The notes beneath the pieces are model-generated. The model worked only from the letters and a program-made list of their open reading frames with translations. It did not search any database and had not been told where the DNA came from. From NCBI GenBank assembly GCA_031280855.1, contig JAITGH010000105.1, positions 1 to 6,184 on the forward strand: a stretch of DNA of 6,184 nucleotides, given 5' to 3'. Made by a program: the position numbers and the translations under genes. Source of the stretch: Oscillospiraceae bacterium (GTDB taxonomy: Bacteria > Bacillota > Clostridia > Oscillospirales > Oscillospiraceae). Shown piece by piece: positions 4,649 through 6,184 of the stretch; position 1 is the stretch's first letter; the number at the start of each line of letters is the position of its first letter.

Positions 4649-5904
4649 AATATTTGGAGTGGATAGACGGCGGCGTAACCGCGCCCGCCGGGTTCAAAGC
4701 CTCCGGCGTGCACGCAGGCGTTAAGTCAAGCTCGCCGCCCGATAAACTCGACCTCGCGCTTATCGCGTCCAACGTGCCGAGCGTCGCGGCGGCCGTGTTT
4801 ACGCGCAACGCCGTAAAGGCCGCGCCCGTTAGGCTATCCATGGAGCGAGCCGCGAACCGCGAATTGCAAGCCGTCGTGCTTAACTCCGGCAATGCGAACT
4901 GCTGTGCCCCGAACGACATGGAAAACGCGATCGCAATGAGCGACGCGGTCGCTCAACTGCTGGCGATTCCGTCGGAGCGAATCGCGGTGTGTTCCACAGG
5001 CGTCATCGGGCAGGAGATGAACATCGGCGCGATCCTCGACTCTGCGCCGAAACTCGTGCGGTCGCTGGGACGCGAGAGCTCACACTCCGACTCCGCCGCA
5101 CGTGCGATTATGACCACCGATACCGTTAAGAAGGAGTTCGCGGTCGAGTTTGAGCTCGGCGGAAAGCCTGTGCGAATCGGCGGGATCGCAAAAGGTTCCG
5201 GCATGATCCACCCGAACATGGGCACGTTGCTTAGCGTGCTGACCACGGATTGCGCGATCTCCGCAGAACTGCTGGACAAGGTTCTGCGGAACGCGGTGAA
5301 CGAGAGTTTCAACCGTATCTCGGTCGACGGCGATACCTCGACGAATGACACGTGCGTGATTCTGGCCTCCGGCTCGGCGGGTAACGCGGAACTGACGCTT
5401 GACGAGGACTACGGCTCCGACTCGTGGAAGTTTGAGGACGCGCTGTGCGCGGTATGCGCGAAACTGGCGATAGCGATGGCGGGCGACGGCGAGGGCGCGA
5501 CGCACCTGATTACCTGCGTTGTCGATAATGCCGCGAACGAGCGCAAGGCCGAGTCCATCGCCATGAGCGTCATTGCGTCGAGCCTCGTGAAATCGATGAT
5601 CTTCGGCTGTGATGCGAACTGGGGACGAGTGCTGTGCGCGATGGGCTATTCCGGCGAAACGTTCGATACGGAGCGCGTTGGCGTAACGTTCAGCTCCGCC
5701 GCCGGTGAGGTTGAGGTCTGTCGCGGCGGCAGAGGTCTGCCGTTCGATGAAGCTCTCGCGAAGACGGTGCTCTCGGAGCATGACGTCACGATCCGCGTCA
5801 GCCTGAATGAGGAGCTTGAGCCGGGCGAGTGTCCGATGTGCATGTGCTGGGGCTGCGACTTGACCTACAACTATGTCAAAATCAATGGAGATTACAGAAC
5901 ATGA
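4645..5904 (+). CDS. argJ: Glutamate N-acetyltransferase / ornithine acetyltransferase
   Basis: 419 residues. It transfers the acetyl group from N-acetylornithine to glutamate, recycling acetyl in the arginine pathway; some members also use acetyl-CoA, which cannot be decided here. Motifs in order: NSGNAN (80-85), STGVIG (117-122), MTTDT (156-160), [15 protein letters not shown] (183-197), DGDTSTND (228-235), GEGATHL (282-288), GCDANWGR (321-328) and [14 protein letters not shown] (402-415). The family cleaves itself before a nucleophilic Thr, here Thr194; the preceding residue is Gly193 rather than the commoner Ala. A four-Cys cluster (396, 399, 401, 404) stands near the C-terminus, where only the last Cys belongs to the family motif. 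It starts within argC's stop (ATGA, 4645-4648) and ends overlapping argB the same way. Confidence 0.96.
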   Translation: MKYLEWIDGGVTAPAGFKASGVHAGVKSSSPPDKLDLALIASNVPSVAAAVFTRNAVKAAPVRLSMERAANRELQAVVLNSGNANCCAPNDMENAIAMSDAVAQLLAIPSERIAVCSTGVIGQEMNIGAILDSAPKLVRSLGRESSHSDSAARAIMTTDTVKKEFAVEFELGGKPVRIGGIAKGSGMIHPNMGTLLSVLTTDCAISAELLDKVLRNAVNESFNRISVDGDTSTNDTCVILASGSAGNAELTLDEDYGSDSWKFEDALCAVCAKLAIAMAGDGEGATHLITCVVDNAANERKAESIAMSVIASSLVKSMIFGCDANWGRVLCAMGYSGETFDTERVGVTFSSAAGEVEVCRGGRGLPFDEALAKTVLSEHDVTIRVSLNEELEPGECPMCMCWGCDLTYNYVKINGDYRT

Positions 5905-6184
5905 GTAATGATAACATCAGAATTGACCGGGCGCAAGTACTGATCGAGGCGTTGCCGTACATCCGGCATCATCACGACAAGATCGTAGTGGTGCGCTATG
6001 GCGGCAGCGCGATGAAGACTCCGGAGCTTATGCGAGCCGTCATGAACGATATCGCGCTGCTCGCGCTCGTTGGAGTGAAGATCGTGCTTGTGCATGGCGG
6101 AGGTCCCGAAATCGACGCGCTTGCGAATAAACTCGGACTCGAGAAGCGCAAGATCAACGGGCTGCGCTACACAGATGAAGAGAT
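5901..6184 (+). CDS. argB: Acetylglutamate kinase, 3'-truncated by the window
   Basis: 94 complete codons are visible of a protein normally near 290-300. It phosphorylates N-acetylglutamate with ATP, the second step of arginine synthesis. The start ATG (5901) overlaps the argJ stop as ATGA; GGAG at 5887-5890 is a possible ribosome site. Visible motifs are RAQVLIEALPYI (10-21), VVVRYGGSAM (29-38), VLVHGGGPEI (62-71) and NGLRYTDEE (86-94). The N-terminal helix before the first strand is characteristic of arginine-inhibited hexameric forms, so feedback inhibition is plausible. Arg32 stands where the family has Lys (KYGG; Lys8 in E. coli), a residue involved in phosphoryl transfer. The codon is CGC, so a single base error cannot explain it. 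Confidence 0.94.
   Translation, partial: MSNDNIRIDRAQVLIEALPYIRHHHDKIVVVRYGGSAMKTPELMRAVMNDIALLALVGVKIVLVHGGGPEIDALANKLGLEKRKINGLRYTDEE

Noticed and set aside
5080..5781. 233-codon minus-strand ORF inside argJ
   Set aside because: Arg-, Val- and Ala-rich shadow of a fully conserved ArgJ frame in GC-rich DNA.
1..6184. CRISPR array, insertion sequence, tRNA or rRNA
   Set aside because: No regularly spaced direct repeats, transposase motifs, terminal inverted repeats or tRNA cloverleaf were seen on either strand.

Overview
The window looks like a chromosomal stretch from a moderately GC-rich Bacillota, most plausibly a Clostridia-like anaerobe. This placement is an inference from gene content and was not computed. 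The supporting signs are strong housekeeping promoters of the TTGACA-N17-TATAAT type with an extended -10, purine-rich Shine-Dalgarno sites, a TPP riboswitch ahead of an ECF-type thiamine transporter gene, the argC-argJ-argB gene order, and a corrinoid-dependent methyltransferase pair typical of anaerobic C1 metabolism. All confident genes lie on the + strand.

Region 1 (1-1749): the 3' part of a uroporphyrinogen decarboxylase-family methyltransferase (MT1 type, zinc ligands H-x-C plus a later Cys), followed by a methyltetrahydrofolate methyltransferase-like TIM barrel (MT2/MtvA/AcsE type). Together they suggest a system that takes a methyl group from a methylated substrate via a corrinoid protein, which is not in the window, to tetrahydrofolate. 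A perfect 11-bp hairpin follows at 1773-1803.

Region 2 (1860-3472): a thiamine salvage operon. A near-ideal promoter is followed by a TPP (THI-box) riboswitch, a hairpin that buries the Shine-Dalgarno and ends in five T, thiT (thiamine-binding S component of an ECF transporter) and thiN (thiamine pyrophosphokinase), with the last two overlapping by 11 nt. ThiT imports thiamine, ThiN converts it to TPP, and TPP switches off the riboswitch. The operon ends at a long hairpin (3403-3460) and a T run.

Region 3 (3494-6184): an arginine biosynthesis operon, argC-argJ-argB, with ATGA overlaps between the genes; argB runs off the end. Its leader, about 210 nt between the promoter and argC, is the most interesting part of the window. 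It encodes a 25-residue peptide with six arginines, including two Arg-Arg pairs. A hairpin forms over the second pair. A textbook intrinsic terminator (13-bp stem plus T5) follows, before the argC Shine-Dalgarno. This is the architecture of ribosome-mediated transcription attenuation controlled by arginine. I know of no established class of arginine leader peptide ahead of argC in this kind of bacterium, so it is the best candidate for an undescribed system here.

Several enzymes carry residue changes worth checking. ArgB has Arg in place of the usually catalytic Lys. ArgJ has a C-terminal four-Cys cluster and a Gly-Thr rather than Ala-Thr cleavage site. ThiT has Ser where a thiamine-contacting His is expected. 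The folate methyltransferase has an acidic insertion of about 45 residues.
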